A DNA stretch of 64,000 nt from Azolla caroliniana. Its lineage: Eukaryota > Polypodiophyta. Below, in pieces: positions 22,401 to 35,569 of the stretch. The position numbers and the translations under genes are program-made. The notes beneath the pieces are model-generated. The model saw only the letters and a list, made by a program, of their open reading frames with translations. It did no database searches and had not been told where the DNA came from. Within the stretch, counting starts at the first letter, position 1; every line of letters begins with the position of its first letter. Location: positions 10,726,001-10,790,000 of the forward strand of contig JBHGNT010000001.1 of assembly GCA_043228905.1 (NCBI GenBank), read 5' to 3'.

Positions 22401-22463
22401 AAAGTAGAAGAGGAAAAACTGCAATTGAAGTTGAGCCAGGAGAAGTTATCCCAGTCTGAATGA
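19401..22463 (+). CDS. DUF3007-type chloroplast membrane protein, four exons
   Basis: Exons 19401-19634, 19846-19932, 21938-22096 and 22353-22463 join in phase with GT..AG borders to give 196 residues. Residues 1-78 are Ser/Pro-rich, start MCAFALCV and lack a conserved domain, which fits a chloroplast transit peptide. A GCCATC microsatellite codes PSPSPSPS there. Exon 2 gives PPFGYTRKDVILIGVG and a first membrane helix (about 87-105). Exon 3 gives VDPLKAGNVVQLVMVLGL and a second helix (about 116-138), then VFRVSTKEMTYAKQL. Exon 4 is a Glu/Lys/Leu coiled tail starting KRLEELPEAELESLL. The AGN..GW.STY.FRV..K.MTY pattern matches the DUF3007 family of cyanobacteria and plastids, whose function I do not know. 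Location in plastid membranes is inferred. Intron 2 is about 2 kb and holds duplications. Confidence 0.85.
20222..20403. repeat. ~91-bp tandem duplication in intron 2
   Basis: Two copies of a unit with GTACTGTC.GAGATGATA, TGGCATCATTGCATTATAGG and GGCTGATATGCAC lie head to tail, with a few substitutions. A second pair in the same intron (GATATGGA..CTG.TGGAAATGTGAAG, about 20819 and 21037) is looser. Confidence 0.85.
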
Positions 22464-25400
22464 GTAGGTTATAACAATTAGCTTTGTTGAAATACTTTTG
22501 TAATATAAATTTTATTAATTGTTCTTGTGTAACATCTCTCCTACATTTCTAGAACAAGGCTGCTGAGACAGTGATCAATGTGAATGGCACCTTATTTATT
22601 ACTCATATTTTTTATGGCTATTCTATAAGTATGGAGATAATGTTGTCTTAGATTATTCAATTGGGAAGCACATTTTCTATTTGTCGGGAGGTGGCCATCA
22701 TAGATGACGCTTAGGTTTGAACTCCCTACTTGAGGCTCCCTGAACTTGTTCCATCACTCGTATCCCCCTGGATTCCACTGTGCCCACTATTCAATTTATT
22801 AGCCCTAGCTCCCAAGGCCTTCTTTTCTTCACACTGTAATATTGGAGAAAGTTACTCTCAATGCATTCTCAATTGAGACGAGAAATTCAGAGGAAGGTAG
22901 TTCTAAGAGAGGCTTCACCATGCCCATACTAACTGTTAGAGACATTACTGAGGGTGGATGACATTTCATTCATGGATTTTTGCAAAGACTTTGACACAGT
23001 ATCATGAGGCTGGCTCATGTGAAGTTTCTAGGCCATTGTGGTTATGATGGAAATGGAATGGCTAATTGCAGATATGACTCAATCTCGTGCTTGGATCTCA
23101 AATGTAGTTCTACAAAGCTTTTGCCACAATACCATGATCTGTCTATTCAGTCACGACAAGAATGGAATGGGGAATTATCCACTGCATCAATCAACAACAG
23201 ATCAATTTGACACTCCTAATAGCTCTCAGGTGTACTGACCAGCATTATGCATCAATATCTGTGAAACAAGGAATGCCCAGTCTTAATTACCCTCATTGTA
23301 CCATACATGGATGGTGTTGTAGCTATATCAATAGAATTAGGGGCAAGGATTTTTACACGTATTTTTTTCTTAATATCAATAGAATGAGGGGCAAGGATTT
23401 TTATATGTGAACCATATTATTCTTATTTTCGTCCCTTCCACAGGGACTGTAGAGGACTTGCATGCTTTTTACATAAAGGGAGATCCGTATGGAATCCATG
23501 AAAAACCAAGGTCATGATATTCAACAGCATGAATAACTAGAACAAACAGTCTATAACTTCCTTACATCGAAACATTCACTATAATGATAATGTCTACAGT
23601 TATCAATTACTAAACCACTTACTGGTTTGGATAGTTGGGGACTATATGTAGGCAAACCGATGGATACATATAGAGAGACAGTTACTCTTTGATTGCTCAA
23701 ATTATCTGGAGTACACCTGCTGAGCCACCTCAGATAGTTTGTCCAACCACAAGGATATATACAATCCTCGTGGTTGGAGGAACATATTTGAACTTGAAGT
23801 TGCACTTAGTGAGTATAGGATCTCCCAAATCATAGATAGTGTCCTGGGTTTTTGTAGAAATGAACATCAATTTAATTATGTTTACAGTGGGCATCTGCAA
23901 AGTATTTTCTTCAATGTAAGCACAATGGGATTGGGAGGTAATGAAGACATTTCAGATACCCAAGTACAGGTACTCAGCTCACTAATGAAACTCGCCACTA
24001 AAGATGACATTCATTGTTGGTATTCTCAATTGTTGAATGATTTCAGCTACATGGCATATGAGTATAATCCTAGTCATTCCAATATAACCAGGGATATCCC
24101 CATCTACAAATGATCTGAGCAGAGAACAAAATGATCAGAACAAATACTTTTTTTACACAGAGAGGGCTTGTATAGGCTCACTTGGTGCAAAAAGGCATAT
24201 CTGTCTCTATTTGTACACCTATCACACAAATCAATTTATTATCCAACATATGATACCCAAGGTTGGTACTGACCTCATAAACAAATCTAGCCATCATGGT
24301 GATACTTGTTGTTTGTATGCTCAATTGAAGAAAGGTTTTCAGCTACATGGCATACAATACACTCATTTCAATATAGCAAGGGTGTACCATCTATAAATTA
24401 TCCGAGCATAGAATAATAATATGATTAAAACAAATATAATTTCAACACATAACTTTGATACACGTACTTAAGCTGCTTTGGAATCATTGGAGCGTTATGT
24501 TTGCCAGTGCACGGTCTACTATGAGATAATGGGAGGATACTGATGCCTGTCCAAAGGAAACTTCACTCAGTGACATCGAAAGATGTAACCCTGCCTCAGC
24601 AAAGAATCCTCCAAACTTTCATTGAATGCATGTTCTCCTCCCATAGTGCAACACCATATGGAGTCCAATCAAAGCAATCAACATTGTACCTATTGTTTGA
24701 GAATTAGCATTATCTTGTGCACATTGATCAACACAATCATTACTTGGCATCAGATGCATGCCTCCTTTAGAACTGGCCTATGATTGATATATTTAGAAGA
24801 TACTAGTCTCTATTGCATTGGCCAGATGTTGTTGTTTGTTCAGGAAACAATCTATCTTCTGCACTTTACTTCTTTTCCTTGGTACCATTGTAAGCACATA
24901 CTTTAGAAGGATGCTTTAGGTAGCCTACTTCCACAGTTTCCTTATAGAACTGATGCCATTTTCACTTCATGATTCAGGGGTAACTGTTCAACATCATAAT
25001 TTCTTGTTACAAGATAGATGTGGGCTCTTTTTTGAAGTGGATCAATGATATCCTATCTTTCAAGATTTCCATGCACATCTATGTTATACATGCACATATG
25101 TATGTTTTTCCATGGATAACTATGAAATAATTTCAAAGATGTACATTGCAAAGTTGAAATGCAGCTTGCTGACGTAGATCTTAATAATTTGTAAAACAAT
25201 GCCCGAACATGTAAATTATATGTTTAATTTTTTCCTCCAAGCAGATTTTTAGCATGTGAATAATGACCTGTTGTGCTCAACGTGAGCAATATGTTTTGCA
25301 ATGTGCACGAGTTATAACAACTAATCATCTCATATTGAGAAAAGTATTTTATAGATGCCCCATTGATAATTGCAATCATATTTTTAGTTTTTTGGTTTCA

Positions 25401-25480
25401 ATTAGTAGAATAAGAGGTTGTATACAATATGGAATGATAATGTGGTATAGCTTGTAAGATTCTTTAACTGTAATTTGAAT
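22464..25480. other. AT-rich spacer
   Basis: I see no credible exon or transposon domain. Two diverged copies of a segment with CAGCTACATGGCATA lie at about 24000-24150 and 24295-24450. A 27-bp imperfect inverted repeat lies around 23750 (CCACAAGGAT..ATCCTCGTGG). A short direct repeat (AGGGGCAAGGATTTTTA) lies at about 23338 and 23390. Confidence 0.5.
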
Positions 25481-25491
25481 ATTTCATATTC

Positions 25492-26255
25492 ATCAACCGT
25501 GTGATTATAGTAGTGAACAAAGCACAAACTGTATCTTATCAATTTGACTCCTCTAAGCTTGGTGTTGGAGAAAACATATTTCACCATCTCTTGCCAGTGA
25601 GTGATGGTGTTTGATTGACCCACTACTGTCCATCAACCATGTGATTATAATAATGAAGAAAACACAAGCTTTGTTCTGTTTATTTGACTCTTCTAAGCTA
25701 GGTGTTAAAGTAAACACATTTCACCATCTCTTGCCAGTAAGTAGAAATTGCGGTGGTGTTTGCTTGACCCACTACTGTCCATATACCATATGATTATAAC
25801 ATTGAACAAAACACAAGCCTTGTTCTGCTGATTTGACTCTTCTAAGTTAGGTGTTAATGGAAACACATTTCACCATCTCTTGTCAATAAGTGAAAATTGT
25901 GGTGGTGTTTGCTTGACCCACTGTTGTCCATCAACCATGTGATTATAGTAGCGAACAAATCAAAAGCCATGTTCTGTTGCTTTGACTCCTCTAAACGAGG
26001 TGTTGGAGTAAACATAATTCACCAATCTCTTGCCAATAAGTGAAAATTGTGGCAGTGTATGCGTGACCCACTGCTGTCTGTCAACCATTGATTATAAGTA
26101 GTGAACAAAAACACAAGCCATGTTCTGTCAAATTGACTCCTCTAAGCTAGGTGATGGAGGAAACATATTTCACCATCGCTTGCCAGTAAGTGAAAATTGT
26201 GGTGGTGTTTGCTTTACCCACTGTTGTCATCACCCATATGATTATAGTAGTGACC
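25492..26255. repeat. Tandem array, ~150-bp unit, five copies plus a start
   Basis: Units begin with CATCAACCATGTGATTATAG (and variants) at about 25492, 25631, 25781, 25930, 26081 and 26227, a period of 139-151 bp. Each contains TTGACTC.TCTAAG, a TTTCACCATCTCTTGCCA phrase and TGACCCACT.CTGTC. Copies are diverged by scattered substitutions. The sixth unit stops after about 30 bp where the 16S fragment begins. Confidence 0.88.
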
Positions 26256-26428
26256 AAAGCTAGTTGGTGAGGTAGTGGCTTACCAGGGTAACGAACAGTA
26301 GCTGTTCTAAGAGGATGATCAGCGACACTGGGACTGAGACACGGCCCAGGATCATACAGGAGGCAGCAGTGGGGAATCTTCTGCAATGAGCGAAAGCCTG
26401 ACGGAGCAATGCCGTGTGGAGGTAGAAG
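26256..26428 (+). rRNA. Decayed plastid-like 16S rRNA fragment (about 173 bp)
   Basis: The sequence carries AGCTAGTTGGTGAGGTAGTGG, GAGGATGATCAGC, CACTGGGACTGAGACACGGC, GGAGGCAGCAGTGGGGAAT, GCGAAAGCCTGACGGAGC and AATGCCGTGTGGAGGTAGAAG in the correct order and spacing of 16S rRNA, roughly bacterial positions 250-425. The last phrase fits plastid 16S rather than plant mitochondrial rRNA. Differences from the expected plastid sequence include C/T and G/A changes (CCGCGTGG to CCGTGTGG, GGGCGA to GAGCGA) plus a changed CTCCTACGGG segment. It is an isolated fragment, not a functional rRNA gene, and most likely nuclear plastid DNA. Confidence 0.88.
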
Positions 26429-29400
26429 CAAGAGCATCTAATGCATGGAGATGTATTTGCATTCCCTTCAGAGAATTTGGAGCAAGTATAGAATTATTGG
26501 CTTAATTAACTAGGATATCTGATAGCTTTTATCAAGTCACAAATTTCATCACTGTAAAGTGCAAATGGAGTTGGAGAGTAGGCATCCTGTGTCTCATCTA
26601 TTTGATATAAACTAGTCAATGTTGAATATCCTTCCTGTGAGTTACTATAAACTAGTTGATGTTGCATATCCTTCCTGCTACTGGCACATAAAGAATCATC
26701 AAATCCTTCCTACTGCAGTTCTTTAATCCATGCATCATGAGTCTCTTGAGATTGTGTCAAAAACTCAGAAAATCATCAGTTTTAAGAATAAGTCCACTAT
26801 GTGCATTTACCCTTGGTGGTAGCAAGAAAGAGAGGGAAGGAAGAGGTAAAGACTTTATTAGCCTTGGAGATCAGATATGACATATGTTTTCGTATAATAT
26901 CTGTGGAGTATAGTGTCGTGTACCAGACTTTATAATGAATGTTGCAACTGAGAGTGCACATTGTGTCTTTGAAAGAACTGTGTAGGGACAGGTTTGGATT
27001 GACATGTGGGGAAGGCAAAAAATATATTGATTTGAATGTGGGGCATTGTAGAGCGTGATACTTGAGGCTCACATGGTGTTGATGATTCGCAAGGCTTGAG
27101 ATTGAGAGCATCCCTCTCTGAGGAGTCCAAACAAGTTTGGGAGATAGGAGTGAGGGTATATGACAATCATTGGTTCATAATCCTCATCTTGAAGATCAAC
27201 CTTATTGTTATGCTTGGGAGCCCATGTTTGTAAACTAACACCAACTCCCATCATGCGTTCCTTTTTCCCAAATGGCTGATTTATAATGGTAACCATATTG
27301 TTGTGAAATATGGCTTATCTAAATCATCAATGAAATCAAGCCCATAACAAACTAAGAAATTTTGAAATGAAGTTAGAGGTATTCGGAAAGTGTCATCATT
27401 CAATATTATAAAGGAGTAGTAAATGGAAAGAGGGGGAAGTTCAGTTTTGTTTGTGAGGTTAATGGATGTCAGGAGGGGTGGGATCATCCTTATATTTTTT
27501 GTGCAAGACAAAATGGGGGATGTAGTGCAATACAAAAGCTGAGGATTCTTTTTGTAAACAATTTTCGTCGGTTTTATTAAGGTTGAAACTTGAAATACAT
27601 ATGCCTAACAGTAGTTGTCAATAGGCTTGTTTGCAGCGTCACTAGCATGCTACACTCATTATATTCTAGTGCTAATTTTGGCTCAAAAGTCTACATCATT
27701 ACATTGTCTTTATGGTCCCCACTAGGCTTTCATCCTTCCCCCAAAGAAAAGAAAAGAAAAGAACGAAACAAAGGAAAAGTGAAATGTGCAGATCCCAAAC
27801 AGTCTACACCTTTGAATCCATATCTAGCATCTTTTTGTTGAATGGACGCATATCATATACTATGGAAGTGAGGCATATATGTAACGCTTTCAGATGCTGG
27901 GATCCACATTTGTGCCCCTTCTGGTTGATACCATATTATAAGTCTTGGCTTCCATCCTTTCCCCGAAGAAAACAAAATAAAAGAGATGACAAAACAAAAG
28001 AAAAATGAAGATTTCAGTATCCGACCAAACCAATAGACCACACCATGGAAACAAGGGATATACCCAACGACACATTCATAGAGAATAAAGTTATCTTCCA
28101 CTTATTTATGCACTGTAGAATCAGGATACAATAGTATTTAATACTGTACTCAAAGATAACTCTATTTTACATATTTTTCACCTTGAAATCATTTTTTCAT
28201 TTTCCTAGTTGTAGGGTCACTTATCTGATGTCAAGCACAACAGGTATGCTTGCTCGTATATGCATAACGTGATTATAAGGCAATAAAACGATGTTCCAAG
28301 GACTTGCATCTTTTAGGCTTCTGAAAATTACAAGCACATTCAAAGCAACAAGCTTTTGTTTTCGCTTAGGATTGCAAGCAATTCTGCATATTTATACAGT
28401 TTTTATCACAAAGAAAAGAGTGTTTTTTTACCTATATATGCTTTTGGTTTTTCTAGAGTAGCATTGTCATGTGCAGCAATGTGACATTCATATTGTTCTT
28501 CCCTTTCAAAAGAAGATTATTTTTCTTTTTATTTATTGATAGTTGATTAATAATATGAATAGCACACGGGCTCCTAAACCATGCCAACCTTACTACCAAC
28601 ACAACCACATTATTTTTCCTCTTAATGAAAGAATCGCAATGTGATGGTAAACTCTCATAGTTAGTGTATGTTACATTATTGAGATGGCTTAGTGATTCTT
28701 GGCAATTTCATTCATGCCAAAAAATAGAGATTCTTATGATAAAGAACTTACAAGTTCAATGAATCAGTTCTGATGATTGAAAAACAGGTACCTCATTGAC
28801 AAATGCCATATTCAAGCTGTAACAATGGAAAACATTTGATAAAATGACAATGATATAAAACATTTTAGTTGGTACGAACTTCGAAGCATGTTGGATCAAG
28901 GGCATTTGTAGATTTACATTGAAAATCTTCCATAGGTATGCAACATCCCCATCATAGCCTATAGGATTATAGATACGGTCATGAATAATTTTCAATTATT
29001 AGCAAGGAGTTCTATACTCAAATGAAAACATTTTTCGTGGAGTTTGTCACTATCATTATTGAAAATGTGTTGTTCTTATTTTAAACACTTTCGATAATAC
29101 TTTTAATCCCCATGCTTTTCTAAATAGACACATGTTGCTAATCTCCAAAGTCCTAGTAACTAGAATATGGAAGCATATTTAAATATAAGTCAAAAGGAAA
29201 AGGAGTGTGGCGTGCCTATTGATGATCATAAGAGGGCTCAAGATTCAAGATGTTAGTACAAGAATTAAACGTATTCATATTTATCATTATTTGGCAATTC
29301 CCCACATCTATGAGTCCAATATAAAGCATACTAAGCTGTAACATTGAGATGCAAGAGAACAAAGAACTTAACCATTGTGGATATCCACATAAGTTGATTC

Positions 29401-31443
29401 AACACTTGGGTATGTTATTTATCATGTTGAAACAAATTCATTGGTGCTTAGCATTTTTAAGATTTGAACATTGGTACCGTGGAGGATATAACTTCAACAT
29501 GCATGAGATAGTTATGGCACAAAATCAATTGTGTGCTTATGGGTTCAATATTAACTATACATGTATTTCAAAGTGAACATGTGTTGCATAAAACTCCACT
29601 AAGAGGGAATGTCTTGAACTCTAAGAGGGTCATGCATGGTAATACCCTTAAAAGGGAGGTAAACTTGAAGAAATTGCTAGAACTCTAATGGCGTATTTGC
29701 CTCACATCGTACCTCAAAAACAAGAGGCAACTTCGAAAGCAAAAAGGTATGCATATTTTATCCTAAGATTTAAAATTTCAAGCACAACTTCCTTTTCAGA
29801 GACTTTAGGATTAAATCTAAAAATTTGCTAAAATAAAAAGACAACTTCTAATGCACTATTCTTGTAAGTTGGTATTTTGCCTTGATGTTAAAATCTTAAG
29901 GATTTGAACTTCCTCTGATTTAGACTTTTTAGGATCATAATAGATAAGAAACCACAATTTCCATTGACACTCTTCATAGTTGATGTTGTATTTAAAAATA
30001 ATGGCCAATTTGGTATTGTTATCATATCATGAATGTTTGTTTCAAAGTTACATCGAATGACTTACCTTTCCCCTCATCTATTGTAAGTACCTTGATGAGC
30101 TATTAGAGCTCAATCTGAAGGAGTGTAATGTTGTTAGCTCATTTGGATTGGCTGTCAACACATTTGTAGTGTCAAGAATGATCAATGTTTTCACATCATA
30201 TATATTAAGAAAAGTTCTCTCTACATGCACACACACAAACACTTTACCCATCTCTTAGCCAATGTGATGATACATTGGTACTAACCTCAATCATAATAAC
30301 ATTGTGTGTGTCCATCTACAAAGACCAATACACATTACATTTATGTTATGGTGTTTTGACTACATAAACATCGTGTTACTAAACCAATTGACCTCAAAAC
30401 CATAGGGCACCAATAGACATATGTAATATTCTTGTTCTTATTCTTCATCCCAAATTTCCAATCATCACCATAACATAATGTCCTCCAAAATAAAATTAGA
30501 GTCTTCACCAAGAACTCTACATAGCCTAAGATCTAGAAAAAGGAGGAAGTCCTAATAACCTAATTTTCCTTGCCACTATATCACTCATTTCTACTTGGTC
30601 TTCGCATTAATATGCCATAATAACTCCAAGGAAAGTTGGCTACTTTCTTGTCCCTCTTATGGTATCTTATAGAATATTGAACAAGTACTTTCACATTTTT
30701 TATTCAAACATACATGGTAATTGCTTCTTTTTTCATGGATAACACATGCAATTGCATAGTCATGAATAACAATGAGCATGTCGAAAACAATACAAAGGAT
30801 TGAAATGACAATACATAAGCACATGCATACATAGGTGTCATATGTTTACAATGGTATTAAAAAGGTCCACAACATTTGTTTGAAAAGAGAAAGTGGCTTG
30901 TTTGGAATATAAATGGAGATGTGATGTCTATGTGCATGTGTAAGATGAACCATCTTGTGGTGGCCAAATAAAGGCTCGAAGAAGGTAATACATATGAAGG
31001 TCTATAGTTAGGTCCTACAAGTATAAGTTTCCATGGTGCTACTATATGATGGTGTCTCTAAACTTAAAAAGGAAGTGTTTCCCTTTACAACTACTAGCAT
31101 GAATAATTTGAAGTGTAGTGAACATATTACACCAAACTCTCCTCTTTGATAAGGTTACTCTGTCTCTTTGTCTCTCTCTATGCATTTTGGAAGGGTCATT
31201 TACATACATGGTTGTTTAAGTCATAAATATTGAAAGGACTAAAAGTTCTTCTCCACATTATATAGAAAAGGAAGGAATAATATTATATTAATAAAAGGAG
31301 ATATGTTTATAAATAGAATATAATGGTTTTATTTACTAGCAAATTGTAGAAACCCATGTACTAAATCAAATGATGTAATTTGTTTTCATTATTTAATCAA
31401 TTATTGAAACCATATTTAAATCTGTTATCCAAACTTTAGCTAT
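26429..31443. other. AT-rich spacer without recognised genes
   Basis: About 5 kb with only short open frames on either strand and no domain I recognise. Between 27540 and 26800 the minus strand has several consecutive open pieces with no identifiable homology; an old element is possible. Two loosely similar segments with TTTCATCCTTCCCC..GAAGAAAA lie at about 27728 and 27949. The pectinesterase promoter should lie near the right end. Confidence 0.45.
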
Positions 31444-31491
31444 ATGTATAGTTATGAGTTCCAACTATTAATGGCCTTGGAATGTATAGCT

Positions 31492-34400
31492 ATGAATACT
31501 ACTAAGCAAACATTAGTTGCTGTATTTGTTGCTTCATTGATTATAATACCTGCAGTCAATGGATCTAGATCTGATACGAATCTAGTTGATACTAATAATA
31601 ACTTGAAGAGGAAGTGTGATGATGATGATGATGATGATATTTTAGTATTACTGGAGAGCCACAAAAGCAGAAGGGATCCTTCTCCTTCTTCTTCTGCCTA
31701 TTATCATTATTACAGGAGAGATGGAGTACACCATGATCATGATCACCATCATGACAGAGATGGAATAAATATATATCATGATCATATTGCACAAAGAGGA
31801 AAAGATGTACAGGCATACATGAAGTGGATAGAGAGGGTGAGGATGAGATCCACAAGGTGGGCCACGGCCCGAAAATCCATGGTGGGAAATGCGGCACGAA
31901 ATCCTGTGCCTGGAAACCCGGAAGATTCCATGAGAGATTCTGCGGTCCATATCGAATACAGATGGATTAAGCCAGTTTTCGCGGTGGTAGCGGAGAGCGA
32001 GGCCGTGGGGGCAGGATCGTCCCTTGTGCTGGTGCGCCCCGAGAACTACCTACTTGTGGACACGAAGAATGGGCCTTTCTACACTGTCCAGGCGGCGGTG
32101 GACGCCGTCCCCAAACACAACGCCCAACGCATCATCATTAGAATTGCGGCCGGAGTCTACGAGTACTAGTCTTACTACTTTTGCTATCTTCGATCTTCCG
32201 ATACCAAGGCATTCGATGCTAATGCCCTTTGTCATTTCAATGGTTTGGTAGAGACATGTAAAATCATGGGCTTGTGTTGTAGAGGACATGTATGACAAGG
32301 AGAATATGTGTGTGTGTGTGGCGCGTGCATGTGCACAATGGTGTTGTGGTTAGTGGTGGTGGTGACACATGTCTCTAGAAATACATTCCATATCCCTCTT
32401 CTTTGAAGACACTACAAGAAACACATGCCTTCTGTCCATGCTATACAGATTATAGTTGCCCCTAATGACAACCGCTAGAGATACACACACAAATTCATCG
32501 TCGTCCGACCAACGACTTTGATTGGTTTATTGTATTCACAAGGGCACATGTGGCAGTGACTGAGCGTTAGTGGTGTCATCAAGAAAACCTTGTTGGAGTG
32601 TGTTTCGCAAGATCGCCCTTGTTATCCACATATATATCTATATATATCTCTTATGCTTTTTAGTGAATATGCATGTGTACACCCTTTTATGTCACCAGGT
32701 AAAAGACCCTCTTCATTGTAAACATTGATCATCATTGAATTTTTCGGATTTTTTTGTATAGAGAGAAAGTGAAAATACCAAAGGACAAACGTTTTATCAC
32801 ATTCTTGGGAGAAGGTGCAAATAAGACTAGGATTACTTGGCATGACACATCCAACAGTAGTCATAGCACATTTAAGAGTGCATCGGTATCAGTTATGGCC
32901 AATGGTTTCGTTGCAAGGAATTTGGCATTTGAGGTAAATTCTCATACTGTGTTTCATATCGCTTCTAATGATTCTAGCTTTATCCATCTCTTACACATAT
33001 GTATAAGATAGTCATGGATCATACTTGTTTATATTGTTTCAAAGGTATTTTATATAAACTTTGGTTAATATATCAATCTTCTTTTATAAGTACTACAAAC
33101 TTCTCATTTACAAGGCCTAAACCATTAGATTGGTGATACCATGATCAAGCTATATTATTCCAATATTCAAGCATGAATGTGAAGTCTAAAATTGAGATTA
33201 CTTAATTTGTGTATTCAATTGGATAGTAAATCTTTCTCAGTGGTTTGTGTGTGTTCATGTTTTTTGTAACTTAAATTCCGCATAAAATATTTGGGTTCAT
33301 TTATATAACTTGTGAACTTCCTTTCGCATATAGAATTCAGCACCAGCTCCGAAACCAGGAGATGTTGGAGCACAAGCCGTGGCCTTCCAAATTTCAGGAG
33401 ACCAATCTGCAATTTATGATTGTGCCTTTTATGGAGCCCAGGACACACTATATGATCATAAAGGTCGTCACTACTTCAAAAATTGCTTGATTCAAGGATC
33501 CATCGATTTTGTATTTGGAGATGGTTTGTCACTCTATGAGGTAAACCATTACTATTCATTGCATACATTTTCTCAACATAATCCACTAAAAAGTATATGT
33601 ACAATATTGTGTTGTAAGTACATAATTATATCTCAATAAGATTCAAACAAACATCAAAACTATCTCATAGTTTTGTATATCTAAACGAATTACATTCACA
33701 CGTAAAACCTGAAAATGAATTGATGACAATGTCAAATCTACATATCATTCCTTCATCACATGCATAAATTAATTTCCTACTAGCTTCAAAACCAATGGAT
33801 TTTAAAAATAGATTGTTCACCCATGGTAGAAAAATAATTTGTGCTTGCATGTTTCTGATATTGTAAATTTGTATGCATGTGCATATCCATTTAAGCACTT
33901 GTGTGGACTAACCAATGTTTTGTCATTTTTATGTGATAGAAATTAAGCATACATATGCATATGCATATTTGGACTATGCTACCACATTTTCTTTTTTACA
34001 TGACAAAGATGTGAATAATATGCTCACATAAATAGATTGCCCTAGACCTTGCAATTTTAGAATTTTGTATGAGGCGTAAGGAAAACCTTCGAACATTCAC
34101 ATTGTTGTCAATCTCATAATGTGAACATTGTTGAGGACTCAGGAGTATCTCCTTTAGGTCCTCTTCTTTTGTTAGGAGGATCATGAAGGCTAATTAATGT
34201 ACATCATCATAATTTTTCCAAGTGAGAATCCCTTCCCTTTTCTCAACACTCATTAAACATATTTGTCGGTGTGTAATATTTTATGAACAAGTTGTAGAAC
34301 ATTTATGTGAAAGTAGTAAATTTTAATAGTACAAATTGGATCTATGTATAGAAATGAAATTCAAATGAATAGTACAACTGACTAGATGAACAATAACAAA

Positions 34401-35569
34401 TATAAGGGTATATACATTCACAACACATAAATCAATTGCATTTTAATTTGTAGAATTGAACTTTGATACAACCAAGCTTCATTAGAAATTAGAATATTCC
34501 ATATGTTTCTTCTTTTTGGAAAGCAAATTTATTGATGTGATGTAAAACAAAACAAATCCCACTGCAACAAGCTTTGAATTTAGTGAACGATGAGAAAGTT
34601 CAATACAAGACGAAAAAGAATTTGGGCTTTGGTTTGGACAAAGTTTATAGAAACATAGGAAAAGCGAAAAAATTATATTCCTATACATGAAATGTTTGCT
34701 CAAGAATGGCAACATTATAATATTCTATAGGCAATGTTAGGGAGACCCACAAGAAGTTATAAATATTTTCTCATGTAGGAGGGAGAGACCTCTTTCCCAA
34801 GATTATGAACTTGTGCACGCAAGGCTTTGCATACCTAGCTAGGTTTGATGGGGGCATGAGCACTAACACACTAGCCTAGTGCATCCAACTAGATATGATC
34901 TAGCTCACTTCTAAAGTCTCATTAAATGTGCCAATTATAGTTGCCAAATTTTGTAAGTATTTTGTGTCACAACTAAAACAAAATTGGGATCACATATAAA
35001 TAAACAATGAACAAGTAGCCATATGTATATAATATGAAATAAAATTTTGTCTAATTGTTTGTAGGAGTGTGAGCTACGAACATTGAGCATATCAACAGGG
35101 TCACTAACAGCACAGAAGAGGAAGACAAGTGAAGAAGACACAGGATTCTCCTTTGTGAATTGTCGAGTTACAGGTGCAGGGATGGTGTACCTAGGGCGAG
35201 CTTGGGGAGCCTATTCTCGGGTTGTTTACATCCACACCTATATTGATGATATCATCTTACCGGATGCTTGGAATGATTGGAGCATTCCATCTCGCCAAAA
35301 GTATATTAACGCTCTTACCATCCTCTCCTCTTGTTTTATCAACTTAATTTACTAGCATAAATACAATCAATCTTAACATGGTTGGCTCATATTCATTGTT
35401 GGTGTACTTGTGTAGGACTTCGTTCTATGCCATTTTTGAGTGTTTTGGCCCTGGCTCTAACCTCCGCAATAAGGTGGCATGGGCTCACTACCTCACTCCA
35501 GAACAAGCAACTCCTTTCATGTCCCTTTCATTCATTGATGGACAATCTTGGCTCCCGTCAATGTCTTGA
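31492..35569 (+). CDS. Pectinesterase (pectin methylesterase), five exons
   Basis: Exons 31492-32162, 32762-32933, 33334-33540, 35065-35300 and 35416-35569 join in phase to 479 residues. The ATG at 31492 is chosen because it begins a signal peptide ([20 protein letters not shown], then AVNG); in-frame ATGs at 31471 and 31444 are alternatives. The enzyme would act in the cell wall, removing methyl groups from homogalacturonan. Catalytic features are all present: Gln in GAQAVAF (about 295), QDTL (Q317, D318), SIDFVFG (D339) and LGRAW (Arg about 395). The LGRAW form and the lack of a PMEI domain fit the group without a long inhibitor pro-region. Instead residues about 40-110 are low complexity, with a run of Asp and a His/Asp-rich stretch. 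Exon 1 uses a GA|GTACTA donor. Intron 3 is about 1.5 kb. Confidence 0.9.

Noticed and set aside
26256-26428. 16S segment as bacterial contamination or mitochondrial rRNA
   Set aside because: It is embedded in plant repeat sequence with a continuous junction, and the GGAGGTAGAAG and CCTGACGGAGC phrases fit plastid 16S rather than plant mitochondrial 18S.
26147-26437. 96-codon minus-strand frame with Pro-rich start
   Set aside because: It is the antisense of the 16S rRNA fragment, a familiar artefact.
26797-27535. A minus-strand gene from several consecutive open pieces
   Set aside because: No splice pattern, no recognised domain and stops between the pieces; left as spacer.
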